Counted from the stretch's first letter, positions 48,916-57,918 are shown. The stretch is 64,000 nt of DNA from Umezawaea beigongshangensis (GCF_016464305.1 NZ_JAEIOJ010000006.1:248001-312000); one strand, 5' to 3'. A program made the numbers and translations. The notes: generated by a model from the letters alone, not told the origin.

Positions 48916-51402
48916 ATGGCACGCCGCAAGGCCACCACGAGCAAGGTCGACCCCTCCGCCTTCGACCAGGCCGGGGCGAAGGTCTTCGACAACCCGCTGA
49001 AGACCGAGATCGAGGACTCCTACCTGGAGTACGCCTACTCGGTCATCCACTCGCGCGCGCTGCCCGACGCGCGGGACGGCCTCAAGCCCGTCCACCGCCG
49101 CATCCTGTACTCCATGAACGAGCAGGGGTACCGCCCCACTCACGCCTACGTGAAGTCGTCGCGCGTGGTCGGCGACACGATGGGCAAGTTTCACCCGCAC
49201 GGTGACACGGCCATCTACGACGCGATGGTGCGGCTCGCTCAGGACTTCTCCATGAACGCGCCGCTGATCGACGGGCACGGCAACTTCGGCAGCCCGGACG
49301 ACGGCCCGGCGGCGAGCCGGTACACCGAGGCGAGGATGTCGTCCGAGGCGATGTTGCTGGTCGGTGAGCTGGGCGAGGACACGGTCGACTTCCGGCCGAA
49401 CTACGACGGATCGCTCCAGGAACCGACGGTGCTGCCGGCGGCGTTCCCGAACCTGCTGGTGAACGGGACGTCGGGCATCGCGGTCGGCATGGCGACGAAC
49501 ATGATCCCGCACAACCTGGGCGAGGTCGTGGGGGCGGCGCGGTGGCTCATCACGCACCCCGGCGCGACGCTCGACAAGCTGATGGAGTTCGTGCCGGGGC
49601 CGGACCTGCCGACGGGCGGGGCGCTGCTGGGGCTGGACGAGGTGCGCAAGGCGTACGAGACGGGCCGCGGCGTGGTGCGGATGCGGGCGAAGGTGCAGAT
49701 CGGTCTGCTGGAGGGCAGCCGGGGACGGCAGGCGATCACGGTGACGGAACTGCCCTACGGGGTGGGGCCGGAGAAGGTGATCGAGAAGATCACCGACGAG
49801 GTGAACAAGTCCAAGCGGCTGACCGGGATCGCGGACGTCAAGGACCTGACGGACCGGGAGAACGGCACGCGCCTGGTGGTGGAGTGCAAGGTCGGGGTCA
49901 ACCCGCAGGCGCTGCTGGCGGACCTGTACCGGTTGACGCCGCTGGAGCAGTCGTTCGGCATCAACAACCTGGTGCTGGTGGAGGGGCAGCCGCAGACGCT
50001 GGGGTTGAAGGCGCTGCTGGAGGTGTTCCTGGCGCACCGGTACGAGGTGGTGACGCGGCGCACGAGGTACCGCCGGCGCAAGCGGGAGGACCGGTTGCAC
50101 CTGGTGGAGGGCCTGCTGAAGGCGCTCGTGGACATCGACGAGGTGATCCGGCTGATCCGGGGCAGCGAGAACGCCCAGGAGGCGAAGGACGGCCTCGTGA
50201 GCCGTTTCCGGCTGTCGGAGGTGCAGGCCGCCTACATCCTGGACACGCCGCTGCGTCGGCTGACGAAGTTCGACAAGATCGAACTGGAGTCGGAGCAGGA
50301 GCGGTTGCGCGCGGAGATCACCGAGCTGTCGAAGATCCTGGACGACGAGTCGGTGCTGCGCAAGGTGGTGTCGGCGGAGCTGGCGGCGGTGGCGAAGGAG
50401 CTGGCGGTGCCGCGGCGGACGTCGCTGATCGACGGTGATCTGAAGGAGGTCCTGGCGGCGTCGAGGCCCGCGGGTCCGCTGGAGGTGGCCGACGATCCGT
50501 GTCAGGTGGTGCTGTCGGCGACGGGGCTGGTGGCGCGGACGGCGGCGGAGTCGGAGGAGGCGTCGGAGGCTCGGCGGCGCAACGGGCGGACGAAGCACGA
50601 CGCGGTGCGGGCGCTGGTGCACTCGACGGCGCGCGGGCAGGTGCTGCTGGTGACGAGCCGGGGCCGGGCGTTCAAGACGGACGTGCTGCCGCTGCCGGTG
50701 CTGCCGGAGCAGAGCGGGACGGTGTCGCTGAGCGGTGGCATGGCGGCGAGCGAGCTGGCTCCCCTGGAGAAGGGGGAGCGGGTCGTGGGCATCGCGCCGC
50801 TGGGTGAGCAGGCGGCGGAATCGCCGGGACTGGCGCTGGGGACGCGGTCGGGTGTGGTGAAGGTGTGCGCGCCGGAGTGGCCGGTGCGGTCGGACGAGTT
50901 CGAGGTGATCACCCTCAAGGAGGGTGACGAGGTCGTCGGGGCGACGTGGCTGGGTGACGGGACCGAGGGGGCGGTGTTCGTGACGTCGGAGGCGTCGCTG
51001 CTGCGGTACCCGGTGTCCCTGGTGCGTCCGCAGGGGTTGCGCGGTGGTGGTGTGGCCGGTGTGAACGTCGGTGGTGACGCCGAGGTGGTGTTCTTCGACG
51101 TGGTGCGGACGGACGACGAGGCGCACGGTGAGCCGGTGGTGGTGACGTCGACGGGGTCGTCGGTGAAGGTGACGCCCTTCGCGGAGTTCCCCGCCAAGGG
51201 TCGTGCGACGGGTGGTGTGCGGGCGCACCGCTTCGTGAAGGGCGAGTCGCGGCTGGTGCTGGCGTGGGTGGGGTCGCGTCCGGCGGGTGCGACGGATCGG
51301 GGTGCTCCGGTGGAGCTGCCGACGGTCGATCCGCGGCGGGACGGTTCTGGTGCGCCGCATCCGGGTCCGGACGTGGTGGGTCACCTGATCGAGAGGACCT
51401 GA
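48916..51402 (+). CDS. parC: DNA topoisomerase IV subunit A (ParC-type GyrA paralogue)
   Basis: An 828-residue cleavage subunit. The N-terminal region has LPDARDGLKPVHRRILYSM, the quinolone-region motif GKFHPHGDTAIYDAMVRLAQ (threonine and aspartate at the two classical resistance positions), and the active-site tyrosine in AASRYTEARMS. The DNA-gate coiled coil and a C-terminal beta-pinwheel domain follow (repeats such as GEQAAESPGLALGTRSGVVK). ATG 48916 begins 32 bases after parE. With ParE it should decatenate chromosomes. The carboxy-terminal pinwheel differs from GyrA in lacking an obvious GyrA box, which favours the topo IV name. Confidence 0.92.
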   Translation: MARRKATTSKVDPSAFDQAGAKVFDNPLKTEIEDSYLEYAYSVIHSRALPDARDGLKPVHRRILYSMNEQGYRPTHAYVKSSRVVGDTMGKFHPHGDTAIYDAMVRLAQDFSMNAPLIDGHGNFGSPDDGPAASRYTEARMSSEAMLLVGELGEDTVDFRPNYDGSLQEPTVLPAAFPNLLVNGTSGIAVGMATNMIPHNLGEVVGAARWLITHPGATLDKLMEFVPGPDLPTGGALLGLDEVRKAYETGRGVVRMRAKVQIGLLEGSRGRQAITVTELPYGVGPEKVIEKITDEVNKSKRLTGIADVKDLTDRENGTRLVVECKVGVNPQALLADLYRLTPLEQSFGINNLVLVEGQPQTLGLKALLEVFLAHRYEVVTRRTRYRRRKREDRLHLVEGLLKALVDIDEVIRLIRGSENAQEAKDGLVSRFRLSEVQAAYILDTPLRRLTKFDKIELESEQERLRAEITELSKILDDESVLRKVVSAELAAVAKELAVPRRTSLIDGDLKEVLAASRPAGPLEVADDPCQVVLSATGLVARTAAESEEASEARRRNGRTKHDAVRALVHSTARGQVLLVTSRGRAFKTDVLPLPVLPEQSGTVSLSGGMAASELAPLEKGERVVGIAPLGEQAAESPGLALGTRSGVVKVCAPEWPVRSDEFEVITLKEGDEVVGATWLGDGTEGAVFVTSEASLLRYPVSLVRPQGLRGGGVAGVNVGGDAEVVFFDVVRTDDEAHGEPVVVTSTGSSVKVTPFAEFPAKGRATGGVRAHRFVKGESRLVLAWVGSRPAGATDRGAPVELPTVDPRRDGSGAPHPGPDVVGHLIERT

Positions 51403-51455
51403 CGGCGCGTCCTCGCGACGCGCGGTGGAGGCGGGGGTGCGGCAGAGTGGAACGC

Positions 51456-51686
51456 ATGATGCCAGGAGAGGACGAGATCACGGCCCGCGCCCACCTGCTG
51501 CCGGAGGAGGAGTCCGCCGGTGGCAGTGCTGATCCGCGGGCTCAGGCGGCGGCGATCCTGCGGGAGTCGGAGGAGCGGGTGAACGCGCCGAGCTACGCCC
51601 CGACGGACGCGTCGGGGCCGGAGCGGGAGGACGTCGAGGTGCACGAGCACCGGCGTTCGGAGGACGTGACCGACACCGACGGGTGA
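51456..51686 (+). CDS. Small acidic conserved hypothetical protein
   Basis: A 76-residue very acidic protein beginning MMPGEDEITARAHLLPEEES and containing DPRAQAAAILRESEERV. Small proteins with ITARAxLLPEE...DPxAQAxAILxESEERT occur in many actinomycetes, so it is probably real. It has no membrane segment. Two ATGs in tandem (51456, 51459) lie after a weak AGAGTGG ribosome site. Function unknown. It follows parC by 53 bases and may be cotranscribed with it. Confidence 0.72.
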   Translation: MMPGEDEITARAHLLPEEESAGGSADPRAQAAAILRESEERVNAPSYAPTDASGPEREDVEVHEHRRSEDVTDTDG

Positions 51687-52169
51687 GGCCGTGCGGTTGT
51701 GCGGTGGGCGGGACCGCGGCACGCGGAGACGTGGCCGCGGTGCCCGCCCTTCGTCGTGTCCGGGCCGTCTGATCGCCGCCGACGCGACCGCCGCGGCGGT
51801 GCGGAGGTCCGTGCCGCCACGGGCGCGGGACCGCCGGGCCGGGCCGCCCGATCGCCGCCCGGCCGGGCGGCGAGCCGCTCGGACCGGCGCGTCCGCTCGG
51901 GACCACTGTGGACCGAGCGGACACGTCTCGTCCACAGTGGACGACGTGACGTCGTGCACCTTTCGGGTGTTCCTGACCGGGCGGTGTCGGCGAGAGGTAC
52001 CGGCAGGGGCTAAGCTCTGCGCAGCACTCCGTGAAGGCCCGCTCGACCGGCCGGTTCGTCGAGTGGTGCGACTTCCAGAACGCCTCTTCCGCCGCGCGGC
52101 CAGCACGCTCGTCGTGCCCGTGCTGGCGGTTCTCCCGCACCCGTCCCCGTCTCGTCAGGAGAACTCATC
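51687..52169. other. Intergenic region with long inverted repeat
   Basis: No supported gene in about 480 bases. The main feature is the 11-bp inverted repeat at 51903-51940, listed separately. The last 200 bases before the STAS gene must hold its promoter. The open frames here are GC artefacts. Confidence 0.6.
51903..51940. promoter_or_regulatory. Inverted repeat upstream of the STAS gene
   Basis: CCACTGTGGAC (51903-51913) pairs perfectly with GTCCACAGTGG (51930-51940), 16-base spacer; the arm itself contains the palindrome CCACTGTGG-like symmetry. Either a terminator of the small gene or a widely spaced operator. Confidence 0.5.
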
Positions 52170-52586
52170 GTGATCACCGCCCGCCCCGTCTCCCTGCTGT
52201 CCCGTCGCGCCCGCTCCGCGTCCGGTGTCACCTCGGCGTTCCGCGGCCGTGCGGTCGTCCTGCGCGCGAGGGGCGCCGTCGACGCGGGCACCATCGCCGC
52301 GCTGCGCGAGCAGATCGTCTTCGCGCTCGTGGTCTCCCAGCGGTTCTCGCCCTTGATCGTTGATCTGTCCGAAGTGGACTTCCTCGGCTCCGCCGGCCTC
52401 GCGCTGCTCGCCGAGATCGACGGCCAGTGCCGGGAGGACGGCCGCCCGTTCGCCCTCGTCGGCCGGGGCCGCGCCGTGCGCCGCGCACTGCACGTCGGCG
52501 GGCTGGCCGAGGTGCTGGAGGTCTGCGCCACCGTCGACGAGGCGCTCGTCTCCTGCGACCTCCAGGTGGAACGCGCCAGCGCCTGA
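52170..52586 (+). CDS. STAS domain anti-sigma factor antagonist
   Basis: A 138-residue STAS protein. After a basic N-terminal lead of about 25 residues, RGRAVVLRARGAVDAGTIAAL is strand 1 and VDLSEVDFLGSAGLALLAEID carries the phosphorylatable serine. Such proteins bind and neutralise an RsbW-type anti-sigma kinase when unphosphorylated. GTG 52170 was chosen as the only upstream start near a purine-rich site (AGGAG at 52157). Its partner kinase is not adjacent. Confidence 0.85.
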   Translation: MITARPVSLLSRRARSASGVTSAFRGRAVVLRARGAVDAGTIAALREQIVFALVVSQRFSPLIVDLSEVDFLGSAGLALLAEIDGQCREDGRPFALVGRGRAVRRALHVGGLAEVLEVCATVDEALVSCDLQVERASA

Positions 52587-52633
52587 CCCGCCGGTGCAGC
52601 GCTCCGGCGTTCGGCGGAGGGCACAATCGTGAC

Positions 52634-53059
52634 GTGTCCCGACGCTCCTCACGCCGCTCTCCGGCGATCACCAGCACCTCGCCCTGCCCCTGCGGCCTCG
52701 GCGAGACCCTCGGCGAGACCCTCGGCGAGTGCTGCGGCCCGCTGCACGCCGGAAGCACGACGGCGGCGACCGCCGAGCGGCTGATGCGCTCGCGCTACAG
52801 CGCTTTCGCCGTCGCCGACGAGGCGTACCTGCTGCGCACCTGGCACCCGTCGACCCGGCCTGCGCGCGTCGAACTGGACCCCGCGGTGCGGTGGACGCGG
52901 CTGGAGGTGCTGGGCTCCACCGGGGGAGGCGCGCTGCACGCGGAGGGCACGGTCGAGTTCCGCGCCCACCTCACCGACGCCGGTCGCGCCGACGTGCTGC
53001 ACGAGAGGAGCCGGTTCACCAGGGTGGACGGGCAGTGGGTCTACCTGGACGCGCTGTGA
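52634..53059 (+). CDS. YchJ/UPF0225-like protein with SEC-C-type zinc motif
   Basis: A 141-residue protein of the YchJ family. The N-terminal zinc motif is CPCG...ECCGPLHAG, followed by AERLMRSRYSAFAVADEAYLLRTWHPSTRP and a cystatin-like domain ending RSRFTRVDGQWVYLDA. Between the zinc half-motifs a 12-base DNA unit is repeated, giving GETLGETLGE where relatives have a shorter loop. GTG 52634 fits the family start. Function unknown. Confidence 0.88.
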   Translation: MSRRSSRRSPAITSTSPCPCGLGETLGETLGECCGPLHAGSTTAATAERLMRSRYSAFAVADEAYLLRTWHPSTRPARVELDPAVRWTRLEVLGSTGGGALHAEGTVEFRAHLTDAGRADVLHERSRFTRVDGQWVYLDAL

Positions 53060-53063
53060 CCGC

Positions 53064-53684
53064 TCAGTCCGGCACGTCGAGGTCCACGAACCCGGTGGCG
53101 ACGGCCTCGACCGCGCCACCGGTCTGCTCGGCCAGCCACGCGTCGAAGGCGTCCACGTCGTGCTGCGGCACGTGCACCGCGAACGCCACCCGCTGCCCGT
53201 AGACGACGTCGGAGACGCGGTGACCGGCCGCGCGCAGCGCGTTGTCCAGTCGGCCGGCGTCGGTGTGCTCGGCGACGACCTCCAGCGCCGCGAAGCGGGC
53301 CCGGCGCAGCGTGCCGATCGCGTCGACGGCCTCCGACACCGCGCGCCCGTAGGCGCGCACGAGACCGCCCGCGCCCAGCTTCGTGCCGCCGAAGTAGCGC
53401 GTGACCACGGCGACGGTGTCGGTCAGCTCCCGCCGCACGAGGACCTCCAGCATCGGCACGCCCGCGGTGCCCGCAGGTTCGCCGTCGTCGCTGGAGCGCT
53501 GCGACCCGCCGTCCGGCCCCACGCGGAACGCCGAGCAGTTGTGACTGGCCGACCAGTGCTCCTTGCGGACCGCGCTGATGAACGCGCCCGCCTCGTCGTC
53601 GTCGGTGACCCGCGCCAGGCTGCACAGGAAGCGCGACCGCTGGATCTCGATCTCGTGCGCGCCCGTGCCCGCGATCACCCGCAC
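53064..53684 (-). CDS. YigZ/IMPACT family protein
   Basis: A 206-residue protein: EIEIQRSRFLCSLARV then HWSASHNCSAFRVG, a GEPAGTAGVPMLEVL motif and VTRYFGGTKLGAGGLVRAYG, all diagnostic of the YigZ/IMPACT family, with a C-terminal DUF1949-like domain. In E. coli YigZ has proline dipeptidase or nucleic-acid roles ascribed; the precise role is not settled. GTG 53684 or GTG 53678 (overlapping the GST stop as GTGA) could be the start. Confidence 0.88.
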   Translation of the reverse strand: MRVIAGTGAHEIEIQRSRFLCSLARVTDDDEAGAFISAVRKEHWSASHNCSAFRVGPDGGSQRSSDDGEPAGTAGVPMLEVLVRRELTDTVAVVTRYFGGTKLGAGGLVRAYGRAVSEAVDAIGTLRRARFAALEVVAEHTDAGRLDNALRAAGHRVSDVVYGQRVAFAVHVPQHDVDAFDAWLAEQTGGAVEAVATGFVDLDVPD

Positions 53685-54718
53685 GGTCGTGCGCCGCCCG
53701 GCACGATCTCCGGCACCCGGTCGATCGCCGGGGGCGGTCCGGGAGGCGTGCCGTCGCCGAACGGGCGGCCACCCAGCTCCTCGCGGTGGTGCGCGGTGAG
53801 CCATCCCGCCGGGTCGGGACCGACCGCGACCACCCCGGTCGGGTTGATCGCCCGGTGCACCGCGTAGTAGTGCTGCCGGACGTGGTCGAGGTGCACGGTG
53901 TCGCCGAAGCCCGGCGTCTGGAACAGGTCGCGGGCGTAGGCCCACAGCGCCGGGTACTCCACGAGCTTGCGGACGTTGCACTTGAAGTGTCCGTGGTAGA
54001 CCGCGTCGAAGCGCACCAGCGTCGGGAACAGCCGGACGTCCGCGTCGGTGATCGAGCCGCCCAGCAGGAACCGCTGACGGGTGAGCCGGTCCTCCAGCGC
54101 GTCGAGCCGGGCGAACAGCGCGGCGACGGTGCGCTCGTAGGTCTGCTGGCTCGGGCTGAAGCCCGCCCGGTAGACGCCGTTGGCGACGTCGCGGTAGATC
54201 TCCGCGTTCAGCGCGTCGATCTCGTCGCGCAGCGCGGGCGGGTACAGCTCGGGAGCGCCCTCGCGGTGCAGTGCCGCCCACTCCGAGCCCAGGTCGAGGG
54301 TGAGCTGGTCGTGGTCGTTGCTCACCAGGTGCCCGGAGGGCACGTCCACCAGGCCGGGGACGCTCACGCCGCCGTCGTAGCCGGGGTCTCGCGCCAGGTA
54401 CGCCTCGCGCAGCGTGTGAACCCCCAGCACCGGGTCCAGCCCGCCGGGACTGCCGGTCCGCGCGGTGAACACCCAGTGCGCGTCGCCCGCCACCTGCTCC
54501 TGCACCGGGTCGGTCACGGCCAGCGAGATCGCCTCGTCCAGCCCCGTCAGCCTGCGCACGAGCACCACGCGGTGCGCCCACGGGCACGCCCGGCTGATCA
54601 CCAGCCGGTAGCGTCCCGCCTCCACGGGCCAGCCGCTCGCGCCGTCGGCGGTGATCCGGTCGGTGAACGCCATCGGGGTGCGCTCGAACTCGCCGGTCGG
54701 CTTCTCGGTCACCTTCAC
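53675..54718 (-). CDS. Glutathionyl-hydroquinone reductase-like GST family protein
   Basis: A 347-residue xi-class GST (YqjG/ECM4 type). The catalytic cysteine is Cys45 in SRACPWAHRVV, with the CPWAHR motif of hydroquinone reductases; GVSVPGLVDVPSGHLVSND and the C-terminal LLGGSITDADVRLFPTLVRFD complete the fold. GTG 54718 has GAGGAG 6 bases upstream. Actinomycetes use mycothiol, not glutathione, so the physiological thiol is probably mycothiol. It overlaps the YigZ start by a few bases. Confidence 0.88.
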   Translation of the reverse strand: MKVTEKPTGEFERTPMAFTDRITADGASGWPVEAGRYRLVISRACPWAHRVVLVRRLTGLDEAISLAVTDPVQEQVAGDAHWVFTARTGSPGGLDPVLGVHTLREAYLARDPGYDGGVSVPGLVDVPSGHLVSNDHDQLTLDLGSEWAALHREGAPELYPPALRDEIDALNAEIYRDVANGVYRAGFSPSQQTYERTVAALFARLDALEDRLTRQRFLLGGSITDADVRLFPTLVRFDAVYHGHFKCNVRKLVEYPALWAYARDLFQTPGFGDTVHLDHVRQHYYAVHRAINPTGVVAVGPDPAGWLTAHHREELGGRPFGDGTPPGPPPAIDRVPEIVPGGARPCG

Positions 54719-54953
54719 CGGGCTCTCCTCGTGCTGCGGCGCCGTGCCGCCGGTGGCGGGGCGCGGTGGTGACCATCGTAGTGACGACACGGCCGTTCAC
54801 GTGGGAGAACGACCGTCGGACAGGTGCCGGGACGGGGCCGGTTGTGGAGCTGACGGTGCTACCCGTACCGTCGGAAGGACACCGATGGACCGTCACCCCG
54901 CTTTCGCCGGGTTCCCGGCACGAGTCGTGCGGCATCGGTGCTAGGAGCACCTG

Positions 54954-55337
54954 ATGATCGAGCACGTGCAAGCGCGGACGCCCAGCTCCCCCGAGATGAT
55001 CACCGAGATCATCGGCGGTGTGACCGTCCTGCACGTCGCCGGCGAGATCGACGCCGCCACCAGCCGCCTGTGGCGCGACCGCTGCGTCGACGTGCTGCGC
55101 GGTGAGCCGGCCGCCCTGGTGATCGACCTGAGCGGTGTGCGGTTCTTCGCGTCGTCGGGCATCGGCGTGCTCGTCGAGATCCAGGACGTGGCAGCCGGGC
55201 ACGGTGTGCCGATGGCGCTCGTGGCGCCCCAGCGCGAGGTGACCCGCCCCATGCAGGCCACCGGCCTCGCGTCGATCTACCCGCTGCACTCCGACCTCGT
55301 CGCGGCCCTGCGCGCGGTGGACCAGCCCGCGGTCTGA
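54954..55337 (+). CDS. STAS domain anti-sigma factor antagonist
   Basis: A 127-residue STAS protein with TVLHVAGEIDAATSRLWRD and LVIDLSGVRFFASSGIGVLVE, the latter including the serine that is normally phosphorylated. ATG 54954 has AGGAG 7 bases upstream. It is monocistronic and divergent from the GST gene. Its partner anti-sigma kinase is not identifiable here. Confidence 0.88.
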   Translation: MIEHVQARTPSSPEMITEIIGGVTVLHVAGEIDAATSRLWRDRCVDVLRGEPAALVIDLSGVRFFASSGIGVLVEIQDVAAGHGVPMALVAPQREVTRPMQATGLASIYPLHSDLVAALRAVDQPAV

Positions 55338-55652
55338 CGGTCCCGCGACGTCTGCCCGGACGTTCCCCGGTGCGCCGTCCGGCGCACAGCACCGCCCGAG
55401 CCGTCGACGTGGCGCTGCCGCGCCCCGAGGCGGGTCCGGGCGACTCGCCGGGCGCCGGTCCGCGGCACACCCGCTTCCGGGTCGCCGGCGACGACGGCTT
55501 CGCGCTGTTCTCGGCCGCCCCCGCGGGGTGCGCCGACGTGCGGGACGTCAGGAACGCACCTCCCCCTTCACCGTCGTGCGCGACACGGAGTAGACCTGCG
55601 TCAGCCGGCGCGTCGTCGTGGTCGGACGTCGCCGTTCTGGGTGGAGGTGGGC
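55338..55652. other. Intergenic region, possible decayed coding DNA
   Basis: About 315 bases. A + frame reads AGDDGFALFSAAPAGCADVRDV between about 55485 and 55550 and then stops at 55591, with no start, homologue or codon consistency I can defend. I treat the region as non-coding; it should hold the promoter of the serine hydrolase. Confidence 0.5.
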
Positions 55653-56534
55653 GTGCGTCGAGCGGGCGTGCTGGTCGTCGTGATCGCCGCGGTCGCGTCC
55701 CTGGTCGTGGTCCTGACGCGGCTGGGGGAGGAGGACTGGGCCTCGTCGTGCGCGTCGGTGGCGTGGCGGCCCGACGACGCGGTGGTCCGGGCGGCGCAGC
55801 GGGCGCGCGAGGTCGTCGGGTCCGTCTCGGCCGACGCGGTCGCGGCCGTCGAGGTCGTGGACCTCGCCGGGTGCGCCGAACTGGCCGCGGTCGCCCCTGA
55901 GGAGCGGTTCGCGTCGGCGTCGCTGGTGAAGCTGCTCATCGCGCTCGACGTGCTGGACCGCACGCCCGACGTGCCGGACGAGACGCGGCGGCGGTTGCGG
56001 CTGATGCTGTCGGCCAGCGACGACGACGTGGCGAGCGAGCTGTGGACCGCCGGTGGTGGCCCGGAGATCGTGCGCAGGACGGCCGGTCGCCTGGGGCTGC
56101 GCGGAACCCGGCCGCCGGAGCGGCCGGGGCTGTGGGGCGCCACCACGACGACGGCCCGCGACGTCGGGCTCGTCTACCGCCACGTCGTCGCCGACCTGCC
56201 GGCCGGTCGGCACGATCTGCTGGTCGACGCGCTCGCCGCGGCCTCCCGCACGGCCTCCGACGGCTTCGACCAGCACTTCGGGGTGCCCGCGGCGCTGGCG
56301 GGGCCGCCGCTCGCGGTGAAGCAGGGGTGGGGCGCCCGGTCGGGCCGCGTGGTCGTGCACAGCAGCGGCCTGGTCGGCGGGTCCGGCCTGCTGGCCGTCG
56401 TCGTGCTGACGTCCTGGCCGCCGGGCACCGACTGGGCCGTGGCCGTCCGCGCGGTGACCGCCGCCACGCGGGCGCTGGACCCCGTCGTGGCGGCGCGCTC
56501 CTCCGCGCTTCCCGGCCTGCGGTGGACTCGATGA
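55653..56534 (+). CDS. Membrane-anchored serine hydrolase of the beta-lactamase fold
   Basis: A 293-residue exported or membrane-anchored protein: an N-terminal helix (VLVVVIAAVASLVVVLTRL) then a class A beta-lactamase-like domain. The SxxK nucleophile motif is SLVK (90-93), a SDD-type second motif is in MLSASDDDVAS, and KQG takes the place of KTG. The full catalytic set is therefore atypical and it may be a peptidase or a non-lactamase hydrolase. GTG 55653 is 5 bases after GGAGG; two upstream GTGs would overlap that site. Confidence 0.75.
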   Translation: MRRAGVLVVVIAAVASLVVVLTRLGEEDWASSCASVAWRPDDAVVRAAQRAREVVGSVSADAVAAVEVVDLAGCAELAAVAPEERFASASLVKLLIALDVLDRTPDVPDETRRRLRLMLSASDDDVASELWTAGGGPEIVRRTAGRLGLRGTRPPERPGLWGATTTTARDVGLVYRHVVADLPAGRHDLLVDALAAASRTASDGFDQHFGVPAALAGPPLAVKQGWGARSGRVVVHSSGLVGGSGLLAVVVLTSWPPGTDWAVAVRAVTAATRALDPVVAARSSALPGLRWTR

Positions 56535-56579
56535 CGTCGGTGTTGACCGAAAAAATCTCACGTCCGGCGAGCGGCACGA

Positions 56580-57785
56580 TCACCGCGAGGCGACGAGCAC
56601 CGGCGACGCGTCCTCGGCGACGTGCCGGTCCCGACCGGCGAGAACGCCGCTGACCAGCTGGGGCACCAGGAACAGCAGGAGCAGCACCAGCGGCGGCGTC
56701 CACGACCCGGTGGCCTCGTGCAGCAGGCCGACGAGCAGCGGCCCGAACGCGCACAGCACGTACCCGGTGCTCTGCGCCATCGCCGACAGCCGCGCGGTGT
56801 CCTCCACCCGGCGGGTGCGCAGGACGAAGAGGTTCAGCCCCAGGGCGAAGGTCGCGCCCTGGCCGATGCCGAGGAGCACCACCCACACCACCGGCGCGGA
56901 CATCGGTGCGAGCAGCAGTCCGGCCAGGCCGGCACCCATCGCCGCCGTGGAGAGGACGGCGTGCGCGATCTGGTTCGACGCGCGCTGCGCCAGGGCGGGC
57001 AGCACGAGCGCCACCGGGATCTGCGCCACGCCCGAGAGCGCCAGCAGGAACCCGGCGGAGGCGGCATCGACGCCGTGCTCCCGGTAGATCGACGGCAGCC
57101 ACGCGAGGGTCGCGTAGAACGACAGCGACTGCGTGCCGAAGAACGTGGTGACCTGCCAGGCCAGCGGGTCGCGGCGCAGCGAGCGCGGCGCGGGTGGCCG
57201 TTCGTCCGGTGCGGTGCGTGCGCGCAGCTGGGGGAGCCAGAGCAGTGCGGCGACGATCGCGGGCACCGCCCAGACGCCGAGCGCGCCGCGCCAGCCGTGG
57301 CCCAGGGCGTCGCCCAGCGGCACGGTGGCCCCGGAGGCGACGGCGGCGGCCGCGCTGACGGTCATCGAGAAGACGCCCATCATCACGCCGGTGCGGGTGG
57401 GGAAGTCGCGCTTGATCAGCGGCGGCAGCAGCACGTTGCCGATCGCGATGGCGCCGGCGGCCAGCACCGTGCCGGTGAAGAGCAGGCCGGAGCCGGCGAG
57501 CACCCGGCAGACCGTGCCGGTCACCAGGACGAGCAGCGCGGCCAGCAGGACGCGTTCGATGCCCGCCCACCGCGCCAGGCGGGGCGCGAGCAGCGCGAGC
57601 AGGCCGAAGCAGAGCAGGGGCAGGGTGGTGAGCAGGGCGGTGGCGGTGCCGGAGAGCGCGAGGTCGGCGCGCACGTCGGGCAGCACGGGTCCGACGCTCG
57701 CGACGGCCGGGCGCAGGTTGACGGCCACCAGCACGACCATCAGCGCCAGGAGGAGGGGGTTGCGCCGCATCGGCACATCCTGCAC
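56580..57785 (-). CDS. MFS transporter, CynX/NimT group
   Basis: A 401-residue permease with about 12 membrane helices and no large loops. It begins LLLALMVVLVAVNLRPAVASVGPVLPDVRADL, the N-terminal signature of CynX/NimT-type transporters (cyanate, 2-nitroimidazole and related anions). The substrate cannot be deduced. The start is GTG 57785 or ATG 57770. It converges with the serine hydrolase, 45 bases apart. Confidence 0.85.
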   Translation of the reverse strand: MQDVPMRRNPLLLALMVVLVAVNLRPAVASVGPVLPDVRADLALSGTATALLTTLPLLCFGLLALLAPRLARWAGIERVLLAALLVLVTGTVCRVLAGSGLLFTGTVLAAGAIAIGNVLLPPLIKRDFPTRTGVMMGVFSMTVSAAAAVASGATVPLGDALGHGWRGALGVWAVPAIVAALLWLPQLRARTAPDERPPAPRSLRRDPLAWQVTTFFGTQSLSFYATLAWLPSIYREHGVDAASAGFLLALSGVAQIPVALVLPALAQRASNQIAHAVLSTAAMGAGLAGLLLAPMSAPVVWVVLLGIGQGATFALGLNLFVLRTRRVEDTARLSAMAQSTGYVLCAFGPLLVGLLHEATGSWTPPLVLLLLFLVPQLVSGVLAGRDRHVAEDASPVLVASR

Positions 57786-57899
57786 CAGGCCGTTCGGGGC
57801 GACGGCCCCGGTCTTCTCGGTGCGGAACTCCCCGCGCGGCTGATCACGCCCCGCTCGCCGGGACGGAGCGACCGGAGCGGAGGCGATCCGCGTGGTGGC

Positions 57900-57918
57900 C
57901 GCCGGAGCGCCTCCGGCG
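57900..57918. terminator. Terminator of the two-component operon
   Basis: CGCCGGAG (57900-57907) pairs with CTCCGGCG (57911-57918) around a CGC loop, directly at the stop codon of the leftward response regulator. Confidence 0.75.

Noticed and set aside
48532-51384. A 950-codon open frame on the - strand opposite parC
   Set aside because: It mirrors the parC coding frame with Arg/His/Pro-rich noise and no motif; parC on the + strand has complete catalytic motifs.
55370-55900. A 176-codon + frame before the serine hydrolase
   Set aside because: It has an internal protein-like stretch but changes to GC noise inside the hydrolase gene; too weak to call.
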